From contig JAQOTA010000068.1 in assembly GCA_029532415.1 (NCBI GenBank), positions 651,975 to 715,974 on the forward strand: DNA of 64,000 bases. The letters are read 5' to 3'. Numbering within the stretch: position 1 is the stretch's first letter; each line of letters starts with the position of its first letter. The DNA is from Marasmius tenuissimus (taxonomy: Eukaryota > Basidiomycota > Agaricomycetes > Agaricales > Marasmiaceae). The position numbers and the translations under genes are program-made. Shown piece after piece: positions 24,830-36,903 of the stretch. A model generated the notes under the pieces. The model had not been told where the DNA came from. It ran no database searches and saw only the letters and a program-made list of their open reading frames with translations.

Positions 24830-26130
24830 CCTCGTCGGCGACCAGCTGGGAAGTGAAGGGGGAGATTTCCCCACCTATGTCTATAGTAATAGACTATCCT
24901 GCTGGGCCATACACACGAGTGCTGGATGGGGAATTCTCACCACCGAGGCCGAACTCTGCCTGAGGGGGAAGTCTCAACAATGAACCTGAACATGGCTGAC
25001 GGGGAATAATCCTCCCAGGTGAGTGAGCGGTGAATCTTCCCTCACCAGAGTCATGCTCTAGAAAATTGTGCTCACGGGCCGCCTGGCGGGGAACTCTCAC
25101 CGGTAAGGTTGAACTATGCCCGAGGGGGAAACCTCACCGATGGACCTGAAGGTGGGCTGACAGGGAATAATCCCCCTGGGTGAGTGAGCAGTGAATGTTC
25201 CCTCCCGAAGTCACGCCCAACGAGATTATGCTCGCAGGTCGCCTGGCGGGGAATTCTCACCGATGGATGTGAAGAAGGGCCGACAGGGAATAATCCCCTA
25301 GGTGAGTGAACGGTGAATGTTCCCTCTCCAGAGTCACGCTCAAGGAGATCGTGCTCGCAGGTTGTCAGCGGGGAATTCTCACCAGTAAGGTCAAACTCTG
25401 TTCGGGGGGGAAGTCTCACCGATGGACCTGAAGATGGCCGACAGGGAATAATCCCCCAGGTGAGTGATCAGTGAATTTTCCCTCACCAGGGTCACGCTCT
25501 GAAAAATTGTGCTTGCGGGCCGCCTGGCGGGGAGTTCTCACCAGTAAGGTCAAACTCTATCCGAGGGGGAAACCTCACCAATGGATATGAGCACAAGCCA
25601 ACAGGGAATAATCCCCCTGGACGAGCGGTGAACTCTCCCTCCCCAGAGTCATGTTCAAGGAGATCGTGCTCGCAGGTCGCCTGGCGGGGCATTCTCACCG
25701 GTGACGTCGAACTACGTCTGACGGGGAAATCTCACCATTGGGAATGGACCCGAACCAACGGGGAATTACCCCTCCAGGTGAGTGAGCGGTGAATGTTCCC
25801 TACCCAGGGTCACGTTCGCTGGAGACTTCTCACCGATTTCTCACCGGTGATATCGAACTCTACTCGGGGGGAAATCTCACTGATGGACCTGAAGATGGGC
25901 TGACAGGGAATAACCCCCAGGTGAGTGAACAGTGAACGCTCCCTCTCCTGAGTAGCACTCAGCGAGATCGTGCTTGTTGGCGGGGAATCCTCACCGGCGA
26001 GGTCCAACTCTGCTCGAGGGGGAAATCTCACCGATGGATATGAAGATGGGCCGACAGGGAATAATCCCCCCAGGTGAGTGAGCATGTCTGAGGGGGGAAT
26101 ACTCACCATCTGTACTCAGTCACAATGGGG
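24830..26130. repeat. Left subterminal tandem array, ~150-160-bp units
   Basis: About eight imperfect units run from 24830 to 26130. The marker GGGAATAATCCCC recurs near 25003, 25163, 25286, 25443, 25594, 25756, 25903 and 26055, spaced 123-162 bp. Each unit also holds GTGAGTGAGCGGTGAA and GGGGAATTCTCACC. The many near-palindromes of the form GGGGA-N5-TCCCC are the striking feature. They may be binding sites for the transposase (inference). Confidence 0.85.
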
Positions 26131-26262
26131 AGAACCCACTACTGATGTATCAATCCCGCCCTCAGTGATTATTTTCTCTTCGAGATAGAAAATGTAGCGT
26201 CGACAGGTCCATTTGCCCTGCAATAAGATTCGTGACTCATGAACTCTACACCCTTTTTCTAA
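26131..26262. other. Short spacer between left array and first cargo gene
   Basis: Contains CTCAGTGATTATT, also found at 24800 on the far side of the array. No gene. Confidence 0.4.
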
Positions 26263-27378
26263 CTACTTTGCTACAAGCTCCAATCCCATGTTTGTGATTG
26301 CTCTCCGCTCCTCAGGACCTGCATATGGAAGAGAAATGGTCCCCTTCTCCAATGCGACCTTCCGACCCTGCTCGAGGAATCTCTGTACCGCATTCAAATG
26401 ATGTGTGGACGGCTGGAATCCCCATGTCAGCTTGAAAGTGTGCAACTGCTGGCACTCCAAATCATCCAACAGCGCCACGGATGTCGAATCCACACTCCTA
26501 CCATTCACCTTCATTCTGAAAACCTTCAAACTCCCAAGTCCAAGTACCCCTTCTTCCCGCTAGAGGTCTTTCAGAGCCCACTTCCTTGTAGTCCAGATAT
26601 AGTGCCACGAGCTCACCCTGGGGCATCAGCGCAACATCCATAATGCTGTCGCTGGGGTGCATAGAATGTTCAATGTCTGAATTCCCAACTGGACTGAAGA
26701 TGCCGAGGCCCATCGTAGACTCTTCGTTCCCCAACTCCACACATTTCCATCCCTGATTGGACCCAATGTGAATGTCAGCCCCTTCAATGAGGGCAACTCC
26801 TTCAGCTTGGCCATCATATCCCACATTGTCGACCCCGTTCCAATCTCGTAGTCGCTCATCGATATCACCAACCACTCAATTCCCTTAATCTGCCGTCCCA
26901 CCACGTCCATGACAGAGCACGAGAACTGCACCTGCACTTGGTCATTGCCAATGTAGTGGAATGCTCGCCACCCAACCTGTGCAGCCTGCGACCGTTCGAT
27001 CGCTGGAGATCTAAGCCGATACCCGCGTCCATAAGCCTTCAAGATGATGCGAAACCCCCTTCCCTTCGACTCTGCCAAGTCCACTACGGCCTTGAGTGAT
27101 AAACTTCCTGGCGGCAATTGCAATGGAAAGACATTGTCATGGTATACAACGACATCCTGCCAGTTAGGAAGGTCGAGTACCACCGCTCGCCATTGTTGAC
27201 ACACATCCGAAAAGCGTCGCAAGTCGGAATCCTTCCAATCCCGTAGCATCCCATCTGTTTCTCTGATACGAACACTCTCTGTTTGGGAGTAGACCGTTAG
27301 TGTTTCGGCCGACAGTCCCTCCTCCATCACTTTGCGTACGATCTCCGTTGGGAGCCTGCAGCCTGTCAGAGGATCCAA
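26263..27378 (-). pseudogene. F-box-like cargo protein, interrupted
   Basis: The frame starts at 27378 and stays the same to 26263 (372 codons). It begins with an F-box-like segment (MDPLTGCRLPTEIVRKVMEE) and continues in the style of Agaricomycete F-box proteins, with DLRRFSDVCQQWRAVVLDLP at about residues 53-72 and weak leucine-rich repeats. Such proteins bring targets to SCF ubiquitin ligases. It is broken by TGA at 26626-26628 and TAG at 26560-26562. A frame change near 26700 or an unseen intron is an alternative explanation. Confidence 0.6.
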
Positions 27379-27775
27379 GGACTCAAGGGCGTTTGAGGTG
27401 TGTTGGAGGGAGACATGGTTGTAGAGTTTAGAGAGTTAGCAACACAATCGTCGTGAGCACCTTGCTCGATAAACAGATCAAACTTGTATGTCGACGGCCA
27501 GCACATTGCCTTTCTATTTGAAATTGCGAATACTCACCATTGTACTCGAGGTATAAGAAAAACAAATTGAGGGTTTTCACAACAGGTTGTAGCAGGATTA
27601 GAACATTGGGCTACAAGTCATATCGCTCATAGGGCGAGACCCATCAACTTAGCGGCACTACCACTCCGCCACCAACACATAAAAATTGAACCGGTTTATT
27701 ACAATCCAATCATCATAATATTGCATAGGATAGACAGATAAGCGAAAGCATGAATAACAGGTAATTATTACAAAA
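27379..27775. other. Spacer inside the element
   Basis: Upstream of the F-box-like gene and downstream of the next minus-strand gene. No coding signal seen. Confidence 0.4.
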
Positions 27776-30492
27776 TCAATTCTCGACCTTTGGGACATCC
27801 TCGAAAGTCAGTAAGTCCTCCAAACCAACCAAGCTCGACAGGCCACCATGGTTTCTGAGCTTCTGGAGCGAGGTCCTGACAGGCCCCTGAAGACGCTTTT
27901 GTATAGAGCGCTCAACATAGTGCCCATCCTTCAGCTCGTGTGTCCAAATGTCGTCGAGCTTCATCCCCCAGCGCTTGAGGCGCGTGATTTCGAAGCCACA
28001 GTTGCGGGGTGTCAGGGGGCTGTCGTAGGTCTCCGACCGTCCCTCGTACTCGATCTCGCCAGTTTTCCACAAGTATAACCCCCAGATCGCGTCTTTGAGT
28101 AGACAACCGCAATCACATACCTCTGCTCCTGACTCACTTCTCCTGACGCCGAGCTTAGCGTAAACAATACCCCCTGCACCCTTCGCATCGGCCTCTATCC
28201 GGCTTTTCACTGTAGCTGGATCCGTTGATTCGTATGGGGTGCCGGTAAGCCTACCCTTCTTCTCTGTTCCATCCCACTTCCTGCATGACTTGTCGTTGAT
28301 TTGGTGGTAGTTACACTTGAGGAGAGACGACTTCGTGATGAGGATCATGCGAGACAGCTCATAGCACGCCTTTTCTGCCCCAGGACAGTTCTTGACCGAC
28401 TCTCGGATGTGGTGTCATTGCTTCGTGTCGAGTCGATTCGCGGGGCAGGGGTTGTCCAGAAACTTCTGTATCGCCTCTTGGGTCTCCTCTGGAACAATGG
28501 GTCAGTTATGAACAAAACATATATTAAGGCCACGTACGTTCCAGTTTCCAGCGGGCCTCATTCTTTACGACCACCTCCTCATTATCTTCGATGTCAACGT
28601 CTTCTTCATCGTCTTCAACAGTGTCCTTCTCGCTACCTGACAACTTGGTCGATTTCCCTTTCGTCTTGGATGCGGCTGCAGCTGTGGTATTGCCAGCCGT
28701 TGGTTGCCGCCTTCAACCTTGTCTGGTAGACCTCGAACCTAAGGTCGACCAAGATATTATTGATTGGAAACCAATGATAGGCAATGAGTAACCTACCTTT
28801 GGCCTTGGCCAGATCTGATCCAGACTCCCCACCGCCCTCAACTGGCTTTTCCGAGAGCCGGAGGTGCTCGGTGGGCATACTATCAACCTTGTCGATTTCT
28901 GTGGGTGTACCATCAACCTTGTCGGTCTGTGTGGGCGTATCATCGAGTTTTTCGGTTGCGGTAGGCGTGCCGTCGACCTTGCCGGTAACTCAAGCGTTCT
29001 CAGATACAAACTCCACGGTCCCCTTGACTGCTGTGGGCATTTCCGAGTGCGGGAGGTTCTCAGTAGGTGTACTTTCGACTTTGTTCTCCAATCCCGACTC
29101 CCCGGTCCCGCTGACAGGCTTTATGGAGCCCTGCTGGCTCTCGTTAGGCACCTGCTGCGAGCCTGGATGCGATTCGGGGGAAGTGCCACTGGGTGGGATA
29201 GGCCCTTCCTCAGTAGATAGTATCCTTGTGGACATGCTGTTGGCGGCGGGATCTTGGACTACAGGTACAAGTTGAGACGATGCAGCAGTCGGCGTCGTGG
29301 GGATTGGGATATCGGGTGGGGTACTGGTACCCTCAGGTGCCTTTGGGGCCACTGGAGCGTCGACATCTACACAACCGGTATGTGAGGGATCACAAATAAC
29401 TATGAAATACAACTCACTTTCGTCTGGCTTAGCTGATGCCGGTAGCTCGGGCACATTCACTTGAGTTTGTGCCATCTCTCCCTCTCCCTCTCCAGGCTTT
29501 GCTATTGCTTTCTCTCGGGGTTTCGGTGGGAAATTGACTCGGGGGTTCGCTGTCGGTGTGGCAAGGATATTAGTAGTGTTCAATGACAATAAGAATTGGC
29601 CGGACAACCTTTTCATTCTCTAGCCCACTCTTTCGTCCATCCCAAGTCAGAGCCGTCATCTGTCATATCAGGTAAGAATGTGTCCGATTATCCAGGGGTA
29701 TTGGACGTGAACTTACCAATGACTGGCACAGGATCCTCCTTTGCAATTCGCCTTGATCGCTTCATTGGTCGGGTGCCTTGCTTTTGTGTTCTCGCTGGGG
29801 TAGTGCCTCCCTGTTGCTTCCAGGCTTGCTTCTTGCTGGAACTCCCACCACCGCTTCCATATCCCTGTGAAACTTTCCCTGTCTCGTCCTCCCCATCCGA
29901 CTCCGACAATTCAGAAAGGTCCGAGCTATCGAACAAGTCACCCACTTCTGTGCGCTTGCGCTTCTGATTCTTCTCTCCTGAATGAAAGACGTTATGAACA
30001 CGTCAATTATACCAAACTTATCAACACACCCTTATCTTGTTGCAACGACTGTGCACGCATTTGTATGTCGTCCTCGATGCCGCGAATCTGAGCTTCAAGT
30101 CCCTCGATAGCGGTTTGTCGTGTCGCCAACTCCTTGCTGCGAGTGCTCTTGTGGCTTGACCTCGTGTCCCGTTCAAACTGCTTCAGGCCCTTCTCGTGGT
30201 TTGCCAATTCCACCAGGAGCATTGATCTCTGTGACAATTGGACTGCAAAATAAAGTCAGTTCTCTCTAATGTCCTCAGATAACAAAGCCTCTTTACCAGG
30301 AGTACCATACTTCTCTAACGCTTTGGCGTCAATTGCTGGATGTGACATTGGGACGAATTCACAGAGAGTAAGAGCTTCGTGTGGAGGGGGAAAAAGTAAC
30401 CTGGAGTCTGTCAGAGGGACCATTCTCCCTCCACTTATATCTGAAAACTCACCCATCGGTCCCAAAGTGACGGCAAAAAGATAGAGAGACAT
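27776..30492 (-). pseudogene. Coiled-coil cargo protein with C-terminal Cys/His domain, four TGA stops
   Basis: Eight exons join with consistent phase: 30297-30492, 30030-30242, 29717-29977, 29609-29659, 29418-29549, 28797-29366, 28538-28738 and 27776-28488 (779 codons). The only breaks are TGA codons at 29613-29615, 28990-28992, 28713-28715 and 28415-28417. The protein has a coiled coil (about residues 66-135, LVELANHEKGLKQFERD), an acidic serine-rich stretch (SSDLSELSESDGEDE), repeats of the type KVDGTPT, and a C-terminal domain with CNYHQINDKSCRKWDGT and CDCGCLL that may bind zinc. No known function. It starts only about 50 bp from the divergent F-box-like gene, suggesting a shared promoter. 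Confidence 0.65.
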
Positions 30493-30544
30493 GGATATTG
30501 ATCAAATGTTGAACTGGTGAACCTCTGTAAAGTGCCGGCCGCTA

Positions 30545-31985
30545 ATGTCGGACCGCTCGGGTATTTTATTGACGCTCGAACCTCATTCGACGCGTTCACG
30601 CCACAACTTCTTCAGATCACCAACGTCAATGATGTTTGATTTCCAGCACCCGCTTGTTCTCTTTTTCTTCACTCTCTTCATTATATTTTGCAAATCCATC
30701 TTTTGTGCTATTCTCACTTTTCATCGCTTTCAAAACTCCCGTTCCTCCCGTCCTGTACAAAATCCCCTCACCATTGATGAAATCCAGCGCAACGTCCTCC
30801 TGTTCCTCCCTCAATCTGATCTTGTCAACGTCACAACCCTCTCACGTGTTTTCTACTCAACAGCCCACGAACTATTGGAAATGAGACTTCACCTGCGATA
30901 TTCGGATCGCAGTGTCGTCTGGGAGTACATGTTGCGACAAGGAAACTCGCCGCAAACAACACCCCGATATACCTCTGCGACCATCGACCTGGCACTCAAC
31001 CCAGGAGAAATTTTGTTGGTGTTGCTGCTCACGGGTTCGTTCGAAATCGAAACGGTTGAATTTATGTCCAGCGCACGGATCAGGGCGGAATGGGCCCTCA
31101 ACCTTGGCACCTCGTATATGCTTCCCACCATCATCACACAGCTACAACAGGCCCATCATTTTGTTCTTTTCAACATCTCACTTCGCTTTCAGTGGACCCT
31201 ACTCCATGCAGCAAAAGGCCAGATAACGACGTTGGAAATGCACAACCCCAGAATTCCATCTCACGGTTACACAGTCACCCCGGTTGTATTGCAAACTTTG
31301 CAGGCCTTACACCTATTTGATGACACCTCATCCAGTATCGATTTCCTGCTACGGGTCGTTCAGTGTATAGTTGCCCCAGGCCTCACTACATTGACAATTG
31401 GGAGGTGCTCATCCGGAGGTTCAACGGCAGTTCACGACACAGTGAAGGCATTCAGCGGAAACCTCAGGAGCCTACACATCTTGAACAAAATGCGACCTTC
31501 AGGTGAGTTTTCTGATCAAGCATGTGGACTCTACAAAATTCTGATTAGAAACAGACGACGATATCACAGCAGGCACACCTCTCCCTTCGTTGGCCGCCGT
31601 GCACCACTTGGAACTTGATCTGACCTGGGCCGGTCTCTATTTGTCTACGAGTGGTGAAACATTTCCCTCTGTCCGCACCATTGCGTTACATTCATCGCCC
31701 CTTCAAGTTATGGCAGGGCTGCCCGATCTTGATGCAGTCTGGCTTCGCAACGGCTTGCTACAAGTTGAGGGGACCCTCGAGGAGCTAGAGTTATGCTATC
31801 GCTCATCTCAACGCTATATTCGTGACTCCTTCCGGACCCTGGTTGCCAATCAGCTTCGCGAGGTGGGACCACCTCTGCCCGAAGGTTTGGTCATCATGGA
31901 AGGTTTGAGGGACTATATACCCATTTCACCCCCTCGCGGTGATGCCATAGAAATCGGCCGATTGTGGGATGGATTTGAGGGATGA
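30545..31985 (+). CDS. F-box-like cargo protein, intact
   Basis: Two exons, 30545-31502 and 31549-31985, join in frame (464 aa from the first ATG). A second ATG at 30629 gives 436 aa and may be preferred, because 30545 is only 52 bp from the start of the divergent neighbour. A hydrophobic stretch (VLFFFTLFIIFCKSIFCAIL) near the start could be a membrane anchor. The F-box-like segment follows: LTIDEIQRNVLLFLPQSDLV, then a helical and leucine-rich region. Such proteins usually act as substrate adaptors of SCF ubiquitin ligases. This is one of the few cargo genes with no lesion. Confidence 0.65.
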
Positions 31986-32274
31986 GCGACAGATAACTAT
32001 CCGCCAAAAGCAAGGTCCGGTGGCTTTATGTCAAACTCGTACCTATTTTTCTTGTATACACGATATAGCTTGTCTCTCCTCGTACTCTACGGCTCTACTA
32101 CACTCCATACATACTCTCTCACAGGATTAATCATACGCGTGGGTATATGCCTCAATTTAACCTCACACGTCCTAACTTCCCTCTTTTGGAGTTTGTCTTG
32201 AAACAACTGTTTCGCCACAGTCTCATTGGAGCACCACTGTATGATACTCAGCTCCAGCTCCCATTGCAGTCCAA
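31986..32274. other. Spacer between convergent cargo genes
   Basis: Holds the 3' ends of two converging genes. Nothing else seen. Confidence 0.4.
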
Positions 32275-32694
32275 TTACAAATGCTGAGGTGCTGGCGCAG
32301 AAGAGGTTAGTTCTAGAAATCTTGGTGACCCCTCATTAAACATGCACCAGTCCGAGAAAATGCCGACACGATATCCCTCAGTAACAACGAATCGGTCCTC
32401 CTTCTTCTCCGGCCGATTCAACCATTCGAGGAGCCCACACCTCTGACAAATCTCAAGATCGCGTTCGGCAGCCACGCGGTCCTTGTAAGATCTCACGAGA
32501 CCGTTGAGGCCTGGATCCTGAACTATCTCGTGACTGAGAGGTGAGCGTTTCGAAGCATGATGATGATTGTCACAAGCTCACTGAGTGTAAACGCCAGGTC
32601 TCGATCCCTGATAAACGAGCCATGGACCCTTGTCAATTTTATCGCGAAGGTGGGAGAGATCAACGACGGGTTTGGGAGGAAGTCTAAGGGGCAT
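32275..32694 (-). CDS. RNase H1 N-terminal-like (viroplasmin-like) small protein, 123 aa
   Basis: Two exons, 32582-32694 and 32275-32533, join in frame. Two segments share the pattern of the RNase H1 N-terminal (hybrid-binding) fold: WLVYQGSRPGVYT near residue 25, followed by VRSYKDRVAAERDL, and RFVVTEGYRVGIFSDW near residue 80. In known proteins this fold binds RNA-DNA hybrids or double-stranded RNA. There is no RNase H catalytic domain. The gene has no lesion. Recognition rests on short motifs, so the family call is tentative. Confidence 0.5.
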
Positions 32695-32994
32695 AGCACT
32701 GAGTGAGACTGAGTGGCGTCTCGGAAGAAAATGTTAATTTATAGATTTACATCGAATGACACAATACGTTAATCAAACGCAAATCGCTGGCTTATCAGTG
32801 ATTGACTTCGGAGTTCTGGAATCCGGAAAATGTATCTACCAAAAATTGTTGGGATGTTTTGTTGACGGTACCCAGGGATACCAGTCTTCAAGGTCAACTC
32901 CCCAGTGGTCCTCGAAGCAACGTTCAGATCGTTCTGCAATGCTGAGGTCCCCTGGACAGTGACAGGCTAAGCCCCTCACCCGGAAGTTCATCTC
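32695..32994. other. Spacer inside the element
   Basis: No supported coding region. Confidence 0.4.
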
Positions 32995-34209
32995 CTACTC
33001 CTCTGACATCATTCCCACATCCGCACAATGGATACACCCACCCTTCAAGACACAATCCGATCTTACCAAGAAGTTCCACACGCTCTCAGCCATCGCGTCA
33101 TCTTGAAAGCCCACCATTACACCAGGTGCACATGTGATGGATAACATCCACAGTCGAGGGCAGCAAAGGCCGTCGAACACCGTAAAGAGATCTGCCGTGC
33201 CTGTGCCTGAAGTAATCATGACGATGCCGAGCTCCTGAAGCGCCGTATGTCTCAGAATCTGGGGACGTTGCCATGTCGGAGTTTCATCTGCCGTCAAACC
33301 CGCGTGAACAACTTCGACCACAGGGCAAGCACCCAACAACAAGGAGAGGGCGGAAGGGGAGGAATGTTTAAGGTTGAGCACAGTGAGCCTACGCCAGATC
33401 TCAGTGTCAAGAGAGGGATGTGAAAGTGATAATGACCAGTCGAACTGCTTTCCCATATTGAGACCTAGATCCAAGTAACGTAGCTGGGGCGCTGAGCCGA
33501 GTCACTGAATGAGGTCGGATAGTTCTTCTGTATCGCGTTCATCAGGCCTGTGACTCCCGTGTCCAGCTGACAATAGCAAGTCGGTGATCTCTCTCCACCG
33601 CATTGAGTTCTGTAATTTTTTGACCAGCTCATAGACATGAAGCCAGCCATGTCCCGCAAGGGGTGCGCTGAGCGTAACGGAAGCCCAGGGTGAACTGGGC
33701 CTGGTTAGGAGGAAATCAAATAATTGGGTGTCGAAAACCTCGAAGAAGTAATCTTGATTTAGGACGACCTTGATGTCAAGGCCTCTGCCGCCTGCAGATT
33801 CCAAGCACTCTATGAGTCTGCTCTTCATCTCATCCAAGCGCTGCTGTGGTAATGCCACACCCCAATCAGGGACGTCCAGGTTGATGTCGGCCAGTCTCCT
33901 CCATTGCGGCCAGGCTGAATATCGAAATATAACTGAACAAGAGATAGGGAGCATTCCGCAAAGGGCCCGAAGTCGCCGCGAGGTATTAGAGAGACTGAGG
34001 AGGTCTGCGTGTGGAGACGAAATAGACCCAAGCGTCATGTTGAAAATCCATACAGCTCGATCCCCTAGGACCAATTGTAAGATCTCGAGCCATATCTTTG
34101 CCTCGACACTGTTCCGTAAATCAATCAGGGTTTGTCTGGGTGTATTACCGATCAACAATGCACCGCTCGATTGGATGAAAATTTCTTGTTGGCTGCCCTT
34201 CGTCGCCAT
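32995..34209 (-). pseudogene. F-box/LRR-like cargo protein with one TGA stop
   Basis: A single frame of 405 codons starts at ATG 34209 and is interrupted only by TGA at 33502-33504, where the sequence reads SDLIQ-stop-LGSAPQLRYLDLG. An arginine codon there would restore a normal leucine-rich repeat. The N-terminal half has SNTSRRLRALCGMLPISCSV and DINLDVPDW, typical of fungal F-box proteins that feed SCF ubiquitin ligases. The C-terminal half has weak leucine-rich repeats (ALQELGIVMI, RLWMLSITCAPG). No introns are needed. Confidence 0.6.
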
Positions 34210-34926
34210 GTTTTTTGAGGTGAGACCCAGAGTTGGTGCTGCAGTCGGTGGTGAGACTTGACATGCTCAAAGATCAGGAAGGCAGTTGAGTGGTAGCAAA
34301 ACAAAAACGCACGCAACGCTGGTCACCATAGGAGCTGTTTTCAATATCGAGTACGGGGGTCCAGGGAGGTGACTGCAAGTTCGTTTGACGTCCTTTGCAA
34401 TGTTGTTTCAGTCGGGCTGTGTGTCCGGGGAATGAACCAGGAATAAACCCGAACCTGCTGTTGTACTATGTGGTGACCAGTGAGTCTCTTACTGATTGTC
34501 TCAGCGACAGCCTTATCGAGTCGCCACACTTTCTTTGATATGTATTTCAATAGTGAATTTCATCAAGAGACTGAGCTTACCAGGCCACATCTATCGTGCG
34601 ACACAAAGGTGAGGAAATATGAAGACACCAAGACAGGAGTGGCGTGCGGCTACAGGCGCGTCTCTGATTCTCTGGTGTTCTCTCGGGTGACAACCTACTT
34701 TCCCACTTCGAACCTGACCAGAGTCTTTTGAGTCGAAATCAAAGGCTATATCTGAAGAGCGGTGGGTCAGCCCTGTCCTGAGTAAAGGTTGGAACCGATG
34801 GCAAAGCTGAGAAACAATGGACACCGACGCAACGGCAACTTGAAGGATTCACCTCTTACTTTCTAGTTCCTACCCTGATACAACCCAATTCACCGTCGAG
34901 TCATCATTTGAACCGCGAGTAAACAC
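34210..34926. other. Spacer inside the element
   Basis: About 700 bp with no frame I can support. Confidence 0.4.
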
Positions 34927-35610
34927 TTGATTTGGAGGGAGGGGACGAGTTTGGTTTTGAGCAAAAGGTTTGTGGACTTGCGCACCGGTATTGAAATTTG
35001 TCGTACTTCCCAGCTCCCACTCGAGTTCCAACCAATTGATACCCACTTGAATCCTACAAATAGTCAGCTCAGTAGAGTACGCAATCTGTATCTGGAGTCT
35101 GGCGCATGGAATTTACGGCAAGTAGAAGATTGGGAAGCTGCGAGATTCGAGAGGCTCGACAAGGCTTTGGTAGCGGAACTGGCCTTCTGCCGGGCTCCTC
35201 GTCGTGTCTGAAGTAAACCCCTGATCTTAAGTGTTCAGGATATATGTTAATTGGAGTAGGAGGAATCTGATGAAAAGGTCAGAATATGTGGAGAGATCCA
35301 GAAAGCCTTAGCGCACCGCTAGGTACAACATGTCCTTTTCTTCGAACTCAAGGCCCCATTCGAGTTTCAACCAAATCTCATTGATTACAAGTCCAGTAAC
35401 CGCTGGATAAAGTGTACAAGTAATTGAGGTAGACTAATCCACGAGTTCTGTCGAGAGCAGAAGGTCAGGACACTGCCAGAGGTTGACTTTGCGATTGAAC
35501 ATTCCGTAGCACGCGACAACTCTCGAAGTAGACTATTCCTCACGTCTAAACCTAAATGTCGACTTCTGGCACTGATCACGATACGAGGCAGCCGCAACGC
35601 ACCTAACAAA
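34927..35610 (+). pseudogene. Duplicated small coding remnant
   Basis: A frame at 34927-35211 (94 codons, containing VDLRTGIEICRTSQLPLEFQ) is followed at about 35290-35560 by a related but broken stretch in which FELKAPFEFQPNLIDY can be read. The two look like a decayed tandem duplicate, perhaps of an F-box C-terminal end. There is no clear start or function. Confidence 0.3.
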
Positions 35611-35741
35611 CTCTGTGCTACATGTCCTTATTCTACTGGTCCATGGTGGTTAGTTGCGGTTGAAGGCAAAGAGTCAGGAAACGGTTGTGTCAGTGATGTG
35701 CTATATTTATCACACATACATCTTCCTCTCTGCCCGTCACC

Positions 35742-36611
35742 ATGCCGCGACCGAAAATGTACAGAACAAAGGCTGAACATCGAGAAGCACAAAAAGCCAA
35801 GAGCCGTCGTCACTACGCTAAGTAAAGCTACATTATGTACTCTCTATATTTTGTTCAAGGTCTGATAATCTAGTATAGGCATCGGGATCAAATCCTCGAA
35901 TCCAAGCGAGAGAAACGAGATAAAGAACAGAAGGCACTGGAGCTCCAAGAGTGAGTCAACGCCAGGATGCTCTATAAATTACTTCTAAGTGAAGGTTTTC
36001 AGGATAGCCAATCGAAAATGGAGGCAGAAAATGAGGGAGAAAATGTCACCAAAAACTGAGAAGACCACCAATGATATCGAACCCATTCTCCCCAAAGACG
36101 ATATAGCTAGTCGCAAACTATGGCACAAGTGAGCTGAGGGACTGCCTCTTCTGACTACTGACTAACCCTTAGTGTGCACAGGCCGCTAGAAGAACAGAGG
36201 GAGGCACTGATCACTCAATATTGCCGATACATTTATCCTGGCCCACGCACATTCCTCACCCACATCAGCAATGAATTCATCACCTGGCGAGAAGAGAGCC
36301 TGCTCCACAGACCGCTCCATGATTGACCCTCCCGGTCTCCTCTCCTTGAGGTTAAGGAGTACGTTGAACATCTTCATCACGACCTTTACAGGCTGCAAGA
36401 CGAATACCTCTACTTGACGAGGGATTGGACAGGTCTAGACTGGCAGAGGAAGCGTAAACAGTTCACAGACTCGACGAGTAGTGTGTCGTTGTTCTTGGAC
36501 ATGGTGAGCAACATCATATATGCAGTAGACGATGATGAGCTTGAGGAACGATTGATTGAGGAGAGATTACACTACTTCACCGTCTATTCTGTCACGTCAG
36601 GCTATTGCTAG
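35742..36611 (+). pseudogene. Small basic cargo protein (MPRPK type) with one TGA stop
   Basis: Four exons join in phase: 35742-35821, 35879-35950, 36003-36128 and 36182-36611 (236 codons). The start MPRPKMYRTKAEHREAQKAK and the following lysine/arginine-rich helix are characteristic of short basic proteins found repeatedly near transposase-like genes in Agaricomycetes; a DNA-binding role is plausible but unproven. The second half has helical segments (EYVEHLHHDLYRLQDEYLYL). The only break is TGA at 36324-36326 (LHD-stop-PSRSP), where arginine fits. Confidence 0.6.
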
Positions 36612-36903
36612 TGTACCTACCGTTGATCCTGCCGTGGTACGGTTAGTGTTATCCAGTAAAAAAGATAACCTGTGATTGTCTCATTATTAAATGGAATAAT
36701 TGACGTATGAATAAGGGATCTAGTGAGTTCTGGTCGCCGCGAACGACCCCAATCTAGGGTGCTTGGGCCTGACTAATTTAAATCTTGAATCTTGACTCAA
36801 GTCAGTCAAGTTCCGTGACTCTGCAACCGGAGATACATCTGTCAGATTGGTTTCCAAGGTAACATAGAAGTACAGGGAAGTACACTAGGTATGCTACAGG
36901 CGA
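36612..36903. other. Spacer inside the element
   Basis: Lies between converging genes; no gene seen. Confidence 0.4.

Noticed and set aside
24830..26130. CRISPR array
   Set aside because: Units are long and continuous with no separate spacers, and the genome is eukaryotic.
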